33,259 nucleotides of DNA from Planctomycetota bacterium (GTDB lineage Bacteria; Planctomycetota; UBA11346). Position numbers and translations under genes: made by a program. The stretch's first letter is position 1. Each line of letters begins with the position of its first letter. A model generated the notes under the pieces. It was not told where the DNA came from, did not search any database, and worked only from the letters and a program-made list of their open reading frames with translations. The DNA is taken from contig JAFLCQ010000008.1 in assembly GCA_017302815.1 (NCBI GenBank), positions 1 to 33,259 of the forward strand, written 5' to 3'. Positions 7,931-17,261 of this stretch are shown here, one piece after another.

Positions 7931-9040
7931 ATGAGCAGCGTAACGGTCCGGCGCACTGATTTCGATCTGAAGCCATTCATGGTGAGCAACGACTGGGTCG
8001 CTGTCGCGCAGATCCTCAGCGTGCTCGTGCCCTACGGTGCGCTGTGGGCTGCGGCGTATGCCATGCATGACGCCGCACCCTGGTTGCTGGTGCCGATCGC
8101 CGGGCTGATGGTGCTCTTCCTGTCGCGCTCGTTCGCCCTGATGCACGACTGCGGGCATTACTCGTTGTTCCGCCGGCCGTGGGTCAACCGCGCGGTGGGG
8201 TTCCTGCTCGGCGTGGTCAATGGCCTGCCGCAGTATCCGTGGTCGCGCGGGCACGCCTACCACCACAAGTACAACGGGAACTGGGAGCGGTACCGTGGAC
8301 CTGCCGTGGTGGCCAGCGTCGAGCAGTTCCGCGCCATGAGCCCGCTGTGCCAGCGGCTGTACACGGCCCTGCGCCATCCGCTGATGCTGCTGCCGGGCGG
8401 CTTCTTCTATCTGGTGGTCAAATCGCGGGTGCAGTTGCTCTGCGGTCTCCTGTGGTACGTGCCGCATCTCGTCGCGTGCGTGTGGCGCCGCGACTGGCGC
8501 GGGATCTTCGCCTACAAGTCGAAGTTCTGGTACACCACCGGCGAGTTCTGGGATCTGCTGGGCAACAACATCTGCGTCCTCGGCACCTGGTACTTCTGCG
8601 GCGAACTGATGGGCCACGGGTTCTTCTGGGCGCTGTATGCGCCGATGATCACGGTCACGGCGGCGATCTTCATCTGCGTGTTCTACATCCAGCACAACTT
8701 CCCTCAGTCCTACGCGCACCGCGATGAGGGATGGAGCAGTGTCAGGGGTTCCCTGGAGGGTTCGAGCTACCTCAAGCTGCCGGGCATCCTGAACTGGTTC
8801 ACGGCCGATATCGGCTATCACAATGTGCACCATCTCTGCGAACGCATCCCAAACTACCGACTCGCCGCCTGCCATCGCGCCAATGCCCATCTGCTGGAGG
8901 GGGTCAAGGTGCTGCGCATCCGAGATATACCCACCTGCTGCGGTTATATCCTGTGGGATGCGGCGCGTGACCGTCTGACCACGGTCGAGGATTTCCGCCG
9001 CTCAAACTCCCTTGCCGGGCAGGATGCCGCCCTCGCCTGA
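7931..9040 (+). CDS. Membrane fatty acid desaturase
   Basis: Introduces double bonds into acyl chains using a di-iron centre at the cytoplasmic membrane, adjusting membrane fluidity. The 369-residue protein has the three histidine boxes of the FA_desaturase family: HDCGH at 72-76, HAYHH at 108-112 and HNVHH at 297-301, with an extra QHNFPQSYAH segment near 254-263. Hydrophobic segments at about 26-45, 50-68, 85-100, 155-185 and 215-253 fit the usual four-helix scaffold. The ATG at 7931 is chosen because the upstream frame (46 more codons) is unlike the family; no Shine-Dalgarno is visible. Regioselectivity cannot be told from sequence; DesA-like acyl-lipid desaturases are the nearest class by motif order. 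Convergent with the next gene across 45 bp. Confidence 0.9.
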   Translation: MSSVTVRRTDFDLKPFMVSNDWVAVAQILSVLVPYGALWAAAYAMHDAAPWLLVPIAGLMVLFLSRSFALMHDCGHYSLFRRPWVNRAVGFLLGVVNGLPQYPWSRGHAYHHKYNGNWERYRGPAVVASVEQFRAMSPLCQRLYTALRHPLMLLPGGFFYLVVKSRVQLLCGLLWYVPHLVACVWRRDWRGIFAYKSKFWYTTGEFWDLLGNNICVLGTWYFCGELMGHGFFWALYAPMITVTAAIFICVFYIQHNFPQSYAHRDEGWSSVRGSLEGSSYLKLPGILNWFTADIGYHNVHHLCERIPNYRLAACHRANAHLLEGVKVLRIRDIPTCCGYILWDAARDRLTTVEDFRRSNSLAGQDAALA

Positions 9041-9085
9041 GCTGACGATGATGACTCCGCCGACGCAGGGGTCCATTGCGGTTCG

Positions 9086-10219
9086 TCAAGGTCCTGCGGG
9101 TGCTCCGTCCCTTCCCATCGCCTTGCGCATGGCCTCCACGTGGGGATCGGCATTCAATCGCTGCATGTCCCGATCGAAAGCCTCCCGTTGCTTGATCTCT
9201 TCCGGGTCAGGCGGCGGCGGTGGTGAAAGGATCCAGGCGGTTCCGTTCACCGGTTCCAAGGGGGCCTGCCCGGATCGGCGTGCATCCACCAGCTCCGGCG
9301 GCGGGAACTGCACCACGGGCGCAGCCGGGGCGAAGCCGGCTGCGGACAGCTCGGCCAGGAAGCGCGTCCAATCGCCACGGTATCGCCCTTGAGCATGTCG
9401 CACGGCGGAAGCCACATCTTCCCCGTTTCGCCAGTCTATGGTCACCTTGCGCTGAGTCGTCGCGACGTCCACCGGACGATCGAGCTGCGCCTGGGCCATC
9501 GCGGCAAGCAGTTCCAGCCGTTTCGGCAGGGAGTCCCCCGCCATCGCCGTGCTGCTGCGAACCTCCAGCGTGCGCTCCCACCCGAATTGATAGCGGATGC
9601 CAGGCAGCGCTTCGCCTCCCTGGCGTCGCAGACGGTAGGTCGCCGCTTCAGGCCAGGGTTCGCCTGCAACCCGCTTGCGACCGCCGCCGCTGCGCGACCC
9701 GAACATGCCCATCGGACCATGTCCGTCCTGCTGCGGCGGATCCCGCACCACCACGATCAGCTTGGCCGTGCAGTCGCGCCAGATCACGGCTGCGGCCGCT
9801 GGAGTGCGCTGGCTGGCGACCATGTCGAGCAGGGCCAGCTGATCCGATCGATCGTATCGTTCTCCGATCCGGTCTGCGGCCTCCCGAGCCCAGGTCGCAC
9901 CCTCAGCGCCGGCGCGTGAGGCGAGGATCAGGGCTTGGACATGCGCGCCAAGTGCTTCAGCGTGGCGGATCAGAGCGGGATCCGCGGGACCATGGAGGCG
10001 GATCAGGCTGTCCAGCGCCACCATGGCCAGCCTCCGCCCATCAGGATCAGTGCCCGCGTTCTCGAGAAGGGCCCGCACGCGTGGCACCGCTCCGCTGTCA
10101 CCTGCCTCGGCCGCATTCCAGGCCGCCCATGCGGCTGTCCGAGCATCGTCAGCGGCGCCGATCAGCGACGCCGCAAGCATCAGCTTGGACAACGCCAGAC
10201 CGAGGTGACGTGGACGCAT
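9086..10219 (-). CDS. Secreted protein of unknown function
   Basis: A 377-residue protein with a likely signal peptide (MRPRHLGLALSKLMLAASLIGAADD, cleavage near 22). The first third (about 25-150) is alanine-rich and helical with regular spacing, reminiscent of HEAT/TPR-type scaffolds. The middle has a Gly/Arg patch near 170-180 (FGSRSGGGRKR). The C-terminal part has a proline run (SPPPPPDPEE). No catalytic motif or family recognised. It is downstream of, and on the same strand as, the AraC-type regulator, with a 94-bp gap, so co-transcription is possible but not shown. An internal ATG at residue 14 would shorten but not destroy the signal peptide. Confidence 0.75.
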   Translation of the reverse strand: MRPRHLGLALSKLMLAASLIGAADDARTAAWAAWNAAEAGDSGAVPRVRALLENAGTDPDGRRLAMVALDSLIRLHGPADPALIRHAEALGAHVQALILASRAGAEGATWAREAADRIGERYDRSDQLALLDMVASQRTPAAAAVIWRDCTAKLIVVVRDPPQQDGHGPMGMFGSRSGGGRKRVAGEPWPEAATYRLRRQGGEALPGIRYQFGWERTLEVRSSTAMAGDSLPKRLELLAAMAQAQLDRPVDVATTQRKVTIDWRNGEDVASAVRHAQGRYRGDWTRFLAELSAAGFAPAAPVVQFPPPELVDARRSGQAPLEPVNGTAWILSPPPPPDPEEIKQREAFDRDMQRLNADPHVEAMRKAMGRDGAPAGP

Positions 10220-10313
10220 ACCGCGCAGCGTGTTCCCTGGTCGCCGCGAGCAACATCAGGCTGGTCGTTGGCACTACGGCGATCCGCGAGGCCGATGCTG
10301 TGACTCCTCCGGG

Positions 10314-11138
10314 TCAGCGTCGCCAGCGCCCCGGACGCGCCCCGAAGCGTCGGAAGTAGGCCTTGCTGAGCGCCGCGCCGGAGCTGTAGCCGACCAATTC
10401 GGCCGCCTGCTCGATGGTGCGTGTCCCGTCGAGCAGCAGGTCGGCGGCACGTCGCAGGCGGATGTCGGCCACCATGCCGACCGGCGGAAGGCCGGATCCC
10501 ATGAGGCACAGCCGATGCAGGTGCGAAGGAGAACAGCCGGCAAGGCGCGCCAGGCGCGCGAGCGGCCAGGGCCCGATCGGGTCCTCCTGCACCCGCCGCC
10601 ACAGCGCTCCGAGCCGCTCGCCGTGGGGTTGTGCGCCAGGAGCTGAGAGGACATGCAGCCGCCGCTCGAGGATGGCGGCGATGGCGTCGCCGATGCTGTG
10701 GGCGACGCGCTCGGCGAGCAGCCATGGCGCTGCCGCCTCCGCCATCCAGCGGCTAACCAGCACATGGGTGGTGTCGTGCCTGTCCTTGCCGCCGGGATGG
10801 CGCTGATGCAGGCCGGCACGGCACAGCTCCGCCCAGCGCGGGAGGGGGGCGATCTCGAACCACAGCAGGCTTCGGCCGTCCGGGATGGAGATCTGCCGCC
10901 GATCAGCGGTGGGCGGCATGACCCACAGCCATGGATGCGCGAGGTCCTCGCCGTCGAGCCGCCAGCCGGCCTCGATCACCCATAGCGCGGTGATCCTGGC
11001 CGGTGACGGCTCCCAGGTGCGGGACACGGTCCTGGTCGCAAGACCTCCGCCGGTCACTCCCAGCCGGCGCAGAGGCAGGGCGCTGGGATGATGCAGGGGC
11101 AGCGGGCGGCCGGCCGGAGCGGTGGGAATTCCGGACAT
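10314..11138 (-). CDS. AraC-family transcriptional regulator
   Basis: A 274-residue protein. The C-terminal 90 residues hold the two helix-turn-helix units of the AraC family: WPLARLARLAGCSPSHLHRL (191-210) and TIEQAAELVGYSSGAALSKA (241-260), then YFRRFGARPGRW. The N-terminal 170 residues are a probable effector-binding domain of cupin type with no metal motif visible. The start is ATG at 11138, one of several possible. It is divergent, by 54 bp, from the secreted glycosidase at 11193, which suggests it controls that gene in response to a sugar; this is inference from layout. Confidence 0.88.
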   Translation of the reverse strand: MSGIPTAPAGRPLPLHHPSALPLRRLGVTGGGLATRTVSRTWEPSPARITALWVIEAGWRLDGEDLAHPWLWVMPPTADRRQISIPDGRSLLWFEIAPLPRWAELCRAGLHQRHPGGKDRHDTTHVLVSRWMAEAAAPWLLAERVAHSIGDAIAAILERRLHVLSAPGAQPHGERLGALWRRVQEDPIGPWPLARLARLAGCSPSHLHRLCLMGSGLPPVGMVADIRLRRAADLLLDGTRTIEQAAELVGYSSGAALSKAYFRRFGARPGRWRR

Positions 11139-11192
11139 GACATGATCATTACGGAGATTGCGGCACCGGACAAGAACAGGTAGTCCGCGGCC

Positions 11193-13061
11193 ATGATCAT
11201 CCGTGCCCTGCTCGCGCTCCTGGCCGTCGTCCCCCTCGCCGCCCTGGTCGTCGACCCGGTGGTTCCGCTGACCGAGGCGCCGGCGGAGTTCGCGCCGGTC
11301 GGCCGTCTCGCCACCCGCATGGCGAAGGACATCTCCTCGTCGACCTGGAGCATCGGTTGCGAGACCCTGGACCGCGGCTGGGCCGACTACTGGAAGTACC
11401 GCGATTGGCTCGGCGCCACCGGGGCGAAATCGATGCGGTTGCAGGCGGGTTGGGCTCGCTGCGAGAAACAGGCCGGGGTTTACGACTTCACCTGGCTCGA
11501 CGCGATCGTGGATGATGCCCGGGCCCAGGGCGTGCAGCCGTGGCTCGAGCTCAGCTACAGCAATCCGATCTACGGAGGTGGGACCACCCTGGGCTCCAAG
11601 TGGCCGAGCAGCGGGACGGCGGCAGCCGCCTGGGACCGTTGGGTGGCGGCGATCGTGGATCATTTCCGCGGCCGTGTCGGTATGTGGGCGGTATGGAATG
11701 AACCGGACTACAACGGCGGATCCGTCGCCTCCTATGTCCCCTTCTACTACCGTACCGCGGCGATCGTGCGCGCGCGGCAGCCGGATGCTCGGCTGATCGC
11801 GCTGAGCACAGCCGGAGTGAAGACCGATTGGGCGACTGCGCTGGTCGATCGCGGCATCGCCGACGGGACCCTCGGCCTGGTCGACATCGTTTCCTACCAC
11901 GGCTACACCCTGAATCCGGACAGCCAATACGGCGCGGTGGCGAACCTGCGCACGCTGCTGGCCGCCAAGGCGCCGGCGGTCCGGGTGATGCAGGGCGAGA
12001 ACGGGGCCCAATCCGAGGATACCGGGATCGGCGCCATGAAGGGCCATGCCTGGAACGAGCTGCAGCAGGCGAAATGGGATACGCGGCGGTTGCTGGGGGA
12101 CTTCTGTCGCGGCATCCCGACGAATCTCTTCACCATCGCCGATTACCGGACCCCGAGCGGGTGGAACCGCAAGGGGCTCCTGCGCATCGGTGATGATCTC
12201 GAGGTCGCTCGGGCGAAGCCGGCGTGGCAGGCGGCCCGGCATGTGTTCAGCCTACTTGACGGGGCATGGTCGGCGGCTCCGGACAAGAAGCCCTCCGGGC
12301 CGTCCGGCGTCTCGGCCTTCGCTCTCCGCGGGCCGGATGGAGCGCTGGTGTTCGCCTGGTGGCGATCCAGCTCCACGCCAGGGGACGGCTTGGCGGCGAC
12401 AGCGACCGCCATCACCGCTCCCGGGGCTCCCGGCGACGATCTGGTCGCGGTCGATCTGCGCAGCGGCCAGGTGTGGAGGCTGCCGCCGGCAGATGCCACC
12501 GGCCGCGTGCGTGCGCCGCTCTACGACAGTCCCGTGCTGATCGGTCCGAGCCGGGTATTCCCCCTGGTCGCTGCGGCTCCTCCCGCTTTCAGCGCCAACG
12601 TCAACTTCCAGCCTGCCGCTGCGCCGGTGGTCGACGGCTTCAGCGTCGACGCAGGCGCGGTCTACGGCGCACGTGGCGGCGACCTGACCTACGGCTGGAG
12701 CGCTTCGGTCGCCGACACCCTGCGTGACCGTCAGGTCCTTGCGGACCAGTTGCGCGACACCCTGGTGCATCTGCAGCGTTCGAAGGTCCCTGATGCGAGG
12801 TGGGAGATCGCGGTGCCGAACGGGATCTACGAGGTGCATCTCGTCAGCGGCGATCCGTCCTACTACGACAGCGTGTTCAGCATCGATGTCGAAGGCGTCC
12901 GTGCGGTCGACGGTAGGCCGACATCTGCGAACCGCTTCGTCGAGGGTACGGTGACGGTTGCGGTTTCGGACGGACGCCTGACGGTGACCAACGGCGTCGG
13001 CTCGCGCAACAACAAGCTGTGCTGCATCGAGATCATGCAGCTGCCGAGCGGCGTGAATTAG
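11193..13061 (+). CDS. Secreted clan GH-A glycoside hydrolase with C-terminal carbohydrate-binding-like domain
   Basis: A 622-residue exported enzyme. An N-terminal signal peptide (MIIRALLALLAVVPLAALVV) is followed by a TIM-barrel at about 45-350. It carries the clan GH-A acid/base motif WNEPD (E170, end of strand 4) and a nucleophile candidate in MQGENGAQS (E269). A short beta-sandwich (about 360-460) follows. The C-terminal part (about 465-620) reads like a malectin- or galactose-binding-type beta-jelly roll (VNFQPAAAPVVDGFSVDAG, WEIAVPNGIYEVHLVSGD). Known: this arrangement occurs in GH39-like and GH5-like enzymes acting on plant or algal polysaccharides; the exact family and substrate cannot be fixed from sequence alone. 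It pairs with the divergent AraC-type regulator. No strong Shine-Dalgarno is seen. Confidence 0.85.
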   Translation: MIIRALLALLAVVPLAALVVDPVVPLTEAPAEFAPVGRLATRMAKDISSSTWSIGCETLDRGWADYWKYRDWLGATGAKSMRLQAGWARCEKQAGVYDFTWLDAIVDDARAQGVQPWLELSYSNPIYGGGTTLGSKWPSSGTAAAAWDRWVAAIVDHFRGRVGMWAVWNEPDYNGGSVASYVPFYYRTAAIVRARQPDARLIALSTAGVKTDWATALVDRGIADGTLGLVDIVSYHGYTLNPDSQYGAVANLRTLLAAKAPAVRVMQGENGAQSEDTGIGAMKGHAWNELQQAKWDTRRLLGDFCRGIPTNLFTIADYRTPSGWNRKGLLRIGDDLEVARAKPAWQAARHVFSLLDGAWSAAPDKKPSGPSGVSAFALRGPDGALVFAWWRSSSTPGDGLAATATAITAPGAPGDDLVAVDLRSGQVWRLPPADATGRVRAPLYDSPVLIGPSRVFPLVAAAPPAFSANVNFQPAAAPVVDGFSVDAGAVYGARGGDLTYGWSASVADTLRDRQVLADQLRDTLVHLQRSKVPDARWEIAVPNGIYEVHLVSGDPSYYDSVFSIDVEGVRAVDGRPTSANRFVEGTVTVAVSDGRLTVTNGVGSRNNKLCCIEIMQLPSGVN

Positions 13062-13106
13062 GGGTCTGGTGCGGAGGAAAGAGGTGGGGAAACCCGCCGC
13101 TGCCTT

Positions 13107-14438
13107 CTATCCGGCCCTGTTCGGCAGGTCGAGGATGAAGGTGCAGCCATGTCCAAGCGCGCTTTCCACTGAGATGGATCCGCCGAGCAGATCCATCGCC
13201 ATGCGGCAGAACACCAGGCCGAGCCCCGTGTCGTTCTCACGTCCTCGTGCCTGGCCATCAATGCGTCCGTATTTCTGGAACAGGCGTGGGATGTCCTCGG
13301 CAGCGATGCCTTCCCCTGTGTCGATGATCCGTATGGCATGCCCTGACGCCGTGCACGAATCCCGTATCGTCACCGAGCCGCCTGGCGGCGTATGCTTGAT
13401 CGCGTTGGTCAGCAGGTTGTCGATGATGCGGCCGAGGAGCGTTGCGTCGGTGACGTGACGCAAGGCTGTTCCCGTCGTGTCATGGGTGACGACGATGTGT
13501 GATCTCGCTGCTGCCCCCTGGTATTGGATGATCTTGGCATCGATGATCTGCTTGATGTCGACATCGGCCAGCGCTACCGGCATGCGTCCATCTTCCATGC
13601 GGATGATGTCGATGATGCCGTCGATCATAGTCTGCAGATGCAGACCCGCCTTGCGCGCACCGTCCAGATGGCGTGCCAGGGACGCATCGGCGGGCGCAGC
13701 CTTGTCCATGGCCATCTCGACATGGCCGAGGCATGCGGCCAGTGGATTGCGCAGATCGTGTATGATCATTCCGGTCAGGAGATCCTTCTCCGCTTGCGCC
13801 TTCGAGATCGCCGCATGCGCCAGGCGGAGATCCCCGTTCACCCGGGCGAGGTCCTGCGACCGGGCGAATATCTCGGCCTCCATGCGGACGGTCTGCGATC
13901 GCAGGTCGTCGACCTGCTCCCTTCGCGTCCGTTCGGTGTTCTGGAGGCGGACATAGGCGGTGACGTCCTCGACGCGATGGATGATGAATCGCACCTGACC
14001 GCTTCCATCGACGACGGGTGTGTTGAGCGGGCTCCAGAAGCGTTCCTCGAAGCTGCCGTCCTCGCGGCGGATGTCATAGCGCTGGATCGGCATGGTGTCC
14101 GCGCGCCTCTCCCGCAGCGCACGCTCCAGCGATGCGCGGAGATTCGAGACGCCATCGGCGTGGATGTCCGACGGGTTGTCCGGAAAGACATCGAAAATGC
14201 CGCGGCCGATGATGTCCTTCCGCTGCGTCATCGTCGCATGCAGGTAGGCGTCGCTGACGGCGGCGATGGTGAAATCCGGGTAGAGGACCAGATACAGCCC
14301 CGGGCAGGTCTCGAATATGTGCTGGAAGTCCTTGTCTTCTATGTTCTTGCGCATGTTGGTCACGATGTGTTGGGATGCGGTTCGATCACCCTCGAGCATG
14401 TGGGCAGGCGACGGCACGCCATCGCCCTGAGTGTACAT
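13107..14438 (-). CDS. PAS-domain sensor histidine kinase (soluble)
   Basis: A 443-residue kinase without membrane segments, so probably a cytoplasmic sensor. In order: a PAS domain (about 38-160), a coiled-coil linker (165-220), HisKA with the phospho-accepting H227 in IIHDLRNPLAA, and HATPase_c. The HATPase_c domain has the N-box DNLLTNAIKH (N346), the G1 box DTGEGI (373-378) and the G2 box GLGL (405-408). Such kinases autophosphorylate and pass phosphate to a response regulator; no separate response regulator is adjacent, so it is an orphan in this window. It is convergent with the glycosidase gene (45 bp) and divergent from the antiporter gene. Later in-frame ATGs at residues 14 and 29 are possible starts. 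Confidence 0.92.
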   Translation of the reverse strand: MYTQGDGVPSPAHMLEGDRTASQHIVTNMRKNIEDKDFQHIFETCPGLYLVLYPDFTIAAVSDAYLHATMTQRKDIIGRGIFDVFPDNPSDIHADGVSNLRASLERALRERRADTMPIQRYDIRREDGSFEERFWSPLNTPVVDGSGQVRFIIHRVEDVTAYVRLQNTERTRREQVDDLRSQTVRMEAEIFARSQDLARVNGDLRLAHAAISKAQAEKDLLTGMIIHDLRNPLAACLGHVEMAMDKAAPADASLARHLDGARKAGLHLQTMIDGIIDIIRMEDGRMPVALADVDIKQIIDAKIIQYQGAAARSHIVVTHDTTGTALRHVTDATLLGRIIDNLLTNAIKHTPPGGSVTIRDSCTASGHAIRIIDTGEGIAAEDIPRLFQKYGRIDGQARGRENDTGLGLVFCRMAMDLLGGSISVESALGHGCTFILDLPNRAG

Positions 14439-14657
14439 GGTTCCCCGACGGATCTCATGGCCAATCTCGACCGGTTGCCGGGATGGCGCGCAAGCGTCGA
14501 TGCTGCGCGGTCACTTCTGCCGGGATGCCCGGCACGGTGCACGCCAGCCCCTGGCCGGCGATGTCCTTGGCTCGGGGTGGATCCGGACGACGGGATGCGG
14601 TGAACGGATCCGCATGTCGCCGTGCGCCAGCAGCGCACGATGGGCTTGCCGGCCCGC

Positions 14658-14683
14658 CTGCATGCTGGCACAAGCGCATGCAG
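14658..14683. promoter_or_regulatory. Inverted repeat just upstream of the antiporter start
   Basis: CTGCATGC (14658-14665) and GCATGCAG (14676-14683) are perfect 8-bp arms around a 10-base spacer, ending two bases before the ATG at 14686. It takes the place where a Shine-Dalgarno would sit, and none is visible. It could be an operator or an RNA hairpin over the start. The rest of the 14439-14685 gap shows nothing clear. Confidence 0.4.
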
Positions 14684-14685
14684 AC

Positions 14686-16146
14686 ATGGACCTCCTCTAT
14701 CTGGTGACTCCATTGCTGCTGATCGCCGTCGTGCTGGCTTCGGTCTGGCTCGATCGTTGGAGCGTCCCGGTCATCCTGGTGGCGATGGCGGCCGGCATCC
14801 TGTTCGGCAGCGATGTCCTGAATCTGTGGTACTTCTCCGACGTCCATGTCGCCAACCAGGTCGCCAATCTGGCTCTGGTGTTCATCCTGTTCCAAGGCGG
14901 TTTCACCACCAAGAGGGACAGCCTGCGTTCGGTCGCCCTGCCCGCTCTCGGCCTGGCGACCTGGGGCGTGGTGCTGACGGCGGTCGCCACATTCCTCGTG
15001 TTGTGGGGGGTGCTCGGGTGGCAGTATCAGCTGGCGGCTCTGCTGGCGGTGATCATCTCCTCGACCGATGCGGCGGCGACCTTCTCGATCCTGCGCCGCC
15101 AGGCGCTGCCGCCGCGCTTGGCGGGAACGGTCGAGATCGAAAGCGCGGCCAACGACCCGATGGCGATCCTTCTGACCCTGGTGGCGGTGGAGTCCTTCTC
15201 CTCAGGCCAGTCGGGAGGCTGGTCGATCATACCCTCATTCCTGTGGAAGTTCGCCGCCGGTCCGGCCATCGGGTATGTCGTCGCACGCCTGGCACTGGCT
15301 CTGTTCAACCGGCTCCGGCCGCAGGACAGGGGACATTACTACGTGCTGTTCATCGGGGTCGTCCTGTTCACCTACGGCGTGGCCGAGGTGTCGCTGGCCA
15401 GCGGCATGCTCGCCGTCTTCACCGCCGGCTATGTGCTGGGGAACAGCGCCTTCATCTACAAGCAGGGCATTGCCAATTTCTCCTCCGCATTCTCGACGGT
15501 CGCCAACATAGCGATGTTCGTCGTCCTCGGCCTCCTGGTCTTCCCGCATCAATGGCGCGACATCTGGATCGATGGGCTGATCCTCTTCGCCGTCCTGACC
15601 CTGGTCGCCAGGCCCTGCGCCGTCTGGCTCGGCACGCTCGGCATGCGCTTCGGCTTCAGGGAGAAGCTCTTCCTGAGCTGGTCCGGGCTGCGTGGCGCCG
15701 TGCCGGTGGTGCTGGCGACCTACCCGATGGCGCGCGACATGCCGATCGGCCAGGATGTATTCAATCTGGTGTTCTTCGCGGTCATCCTCTCCGTCCTGAT
15801 CCAGGGCTCTAGCCTCGGTGGATTGGCGCGCGCCCTGGGCCTCGCCGTGCCGGCCAAGCCGCCGGCGAGCTACAGCCTCGAACTCATGACCTTGGCGCGC
15901 AGCGATCTCGATGTGATCGTCGTCGACGTCCCCGGACGGCAGGGCGATCCCGGTCCGCGCATCCAGGACCTGCGGCTGCCCGACGGCGCGGCGATCGCCA
16001 TGATCGCCAGGGGATCTGAGATCGTCGCGCCGCGTGGCGGCACCCAGCTGCTCGGCTGGGACCAGATCACGGTGCTGGCGCACGCCAAGGACGAGGACGC
16101 GGTGCGGCGGGCCATCCACGGCGGGGTTTCGCAAGATCTCCGGTGA
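14686..16146 (+). CDS. nhaP2: NhaP2-type cation/proton antiporter (CPA1)
   Basis: A 486-residue inner-membrane antiporter that exchanges protons for K+ or Na+. Around 12 hydrophobic segments cover residues 5-395. It has the CPA signatures SSTDAAATFS (125-134, D128) and EIESAANDPMA (150-160, with N156-D157 of the ion-binding 'ND' pair), plus WSGLRGAVPVVLA near the C-terminal half of the membrane domain. The last 80 residues form a TrkA-C/RCK_C-like cytoplasmic domain (LPDGAAIAMIARGSEIVAPRG), as in E. coli NhaP2/CvrA, which binds a regulatory ligand. The start is ATG at 14686 because MDLLYLVTPLLLIAVVL matches the family N-terminus; the open frame continues 85 codons upstream without resembling it. 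Confidence 0.92.
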   Translation: MDLLYLVTPLLLIAVVLASVWLDRWSVPVILVAMAAGILFGSDVLNLWYFSDVHVANQVANLALVFILFQGGFTTKRDSLRSVALPALGLATWGVVLTAVATFLVLWGVLGWQYQLAALLAVIISSTDAAATFSILRRQALPPRLAGTVEIESAANDPMAILLTLVAVESFSSGQSGGWSIIPSFLWKFAAGPAIGYVVARLALALFNRLRPQDRGHYYVLFIGVVLFTYGVAEVSLASGMLAVFTAGYVLGNSAFIYKQGIANFSSAFSTVANIAMFVVLGLLVFPHQWRDIWIDGLILFAVLTLVARPCAVWLGTLGMRFGFREKLFLSWSGLRGAVPVVLATYPMARDMPIGQDVFNLVFFAVILSVLIQGSSLGGLARALGLAVPAKPPASYSLELMTLARSDLDVIVVDVPGRQGDPGPRIQDLRLPDGAAIAMIARGSEIVAPRGGTQLLGWDQITVLAHAKDEDAVRRAIHGGVSQDLR

Positions 16147-16265
16147 AGCCGGCGATGCCGCTGCCGCATGGCAATCGCGATCTGCATCACTACACGCACC
16201 ATGCCGCAGATGTCACCGCACCTGGAGCCGTCCGCTTTGCCGGCTCCGGTCTCAGAGTCGCGGTC

Positions 16266-17225
16266 TCATCCGTGCATCCACCACCCCATCACCACCAGCC
16301 AGCCTGCCAGCGAGATCACCGCCGCCACCGTCGTGACGGTCACTCCGGCTGTCGCCAGTGCCACGTCGCCGCCCAGCAGTCTGGCCATCGGCACCGAGGC
16401 CATCGCGGTCGGTGCGGCCATGAGGAAGACCGCCGCCGCGACCGCTGCGGGCGGGCAACCCAGCCACCAGCCGGCCAGCCAGGTCAGCGCCGGCACGACC
16501 ACCAGCTTGCCCAGCGTCGCGGCGGCGATGACGCCGCCACGTCCGCGCAGGCCATCGCCGCTGAGGCCGAAGCCGGCGAGCAGCAGCGCCAGCGGGATGG
16601 CTGCTCCGGCCGCCAGCTTCAGGCCCGCTCCGAGCATCGTTCCGTCGAGAACGCCGGGGCGCCATGCGCCGATGGCGAGACCCGCGATGCAGGCGATGAT
16701 CAGCGGGTTGCGCCAGACCTCGTCCACCGCGTGCGCGAGTCCGGCACGGGTGACTCCGTGGTGCGGCAGACGGAACGCCAGCACCGCGCCGATGTTGAAG
16801 ATGATCACGCTCGGGGCCAGCAGTACGGCGAAGGCGGCGCGCAGCATGGCTCCATCCGCTGCGGGCAGTTGCGTAGCGGCCAATTCGACCATGGGCAGGG
16901 CCACGAAGGCTCCGTTGGCGCGCACTGCGACGCCCAGCGCCGAGCCGCGCGCCGCGGGATCCATGCCGCTGCTCAGCCACCATCCCAGGGCGAAAGAGGC
17001 CGCGTAAGCGAGCAGCACCGCTAGGACCAGTCGCGGGTCGGCACTGGCGGCGACATCGACCGAGGCTCCGAGCACCACCAGCTGCACCGGCAGGGCGAAC
17101 CAGTACAGCACCTTGGCGAGATCCGCGGCGCCCGCCTCGCTGAGCACGCCGAAGCGGCGCAGGATCCGTCCGGCTGCGATGAGGATGAAGATCGGCCCGA
17201 GCACGGCGACGATGCGCAGCAGCAT
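16266..17225 (-). CDS. AEC-family permease
   Basis: A 319-residue integral membrane protein with about ten hydrophobic segments in two halves. It has the layout of the auxin efflux carrier/malonate transporter family (AEC). Seen: an N-terminal GPIFILIAAGRILRRFG segment, the FNIGAVLAF and NPLIIACIAGLAIG segments in the middle, and a C-terminal half with the family-typical stretch AAPTAMASVPMARLLGGDVALA. Members export or import organic anions or amino-acid-like compounds; the substrate here is unknown. The ATG at 17225 is preferred over one 11 codons upstream, because the hydrophobic segment begins there. It ends convergent to the antiporter gene with a 119-bp gap in which I see nothing. Confidence 0.88.
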   Translation of the reverse strand: MLLRIVAVLGPIFILIAAGRILRRFGVLSEAGAADLAKVLYWFALPVQLVVLGASVDVAASADPRLVLAVLLAYAASFALGWWLSSGMDPAARGSALGVAVRANGAFVALPMVELAATQLPAADGAMLRAAFAVLLAPSVIIFNIGAVLAFRLPHHGVTRAGLAHAVDEVWRNPLIIACIAGLAIGAWRPGVLDGTMLGAGLKLAAGAAIPLALLLAGFGLSGDGLRGRGGVIAAATLGKLVVVPALTWLAGWWLGCPPAAVAAAVFLMAAPTAMASVPMARLLGGDVALATAGVTVTTVAAVISLAGWLVVMGWWMHG

Positions 17226-17261
17226 GCGCGCACGTTCTTGGTATGCAGGGGGGTGCAATAC

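Noticed and set aside
7729-7959. 76-codon frame directly after the 24-bp palindrome
   Set aside because: Third-position GC is much lower than in neighbouring genes, no domain is visible, and it overlaps the desaturase start.
12252-12839. Minus-strand frame inside the GH-A glycosidase
   Set aside because: Antisense shadow; the plus-strand frame has catalytic motifs and continuous domains.
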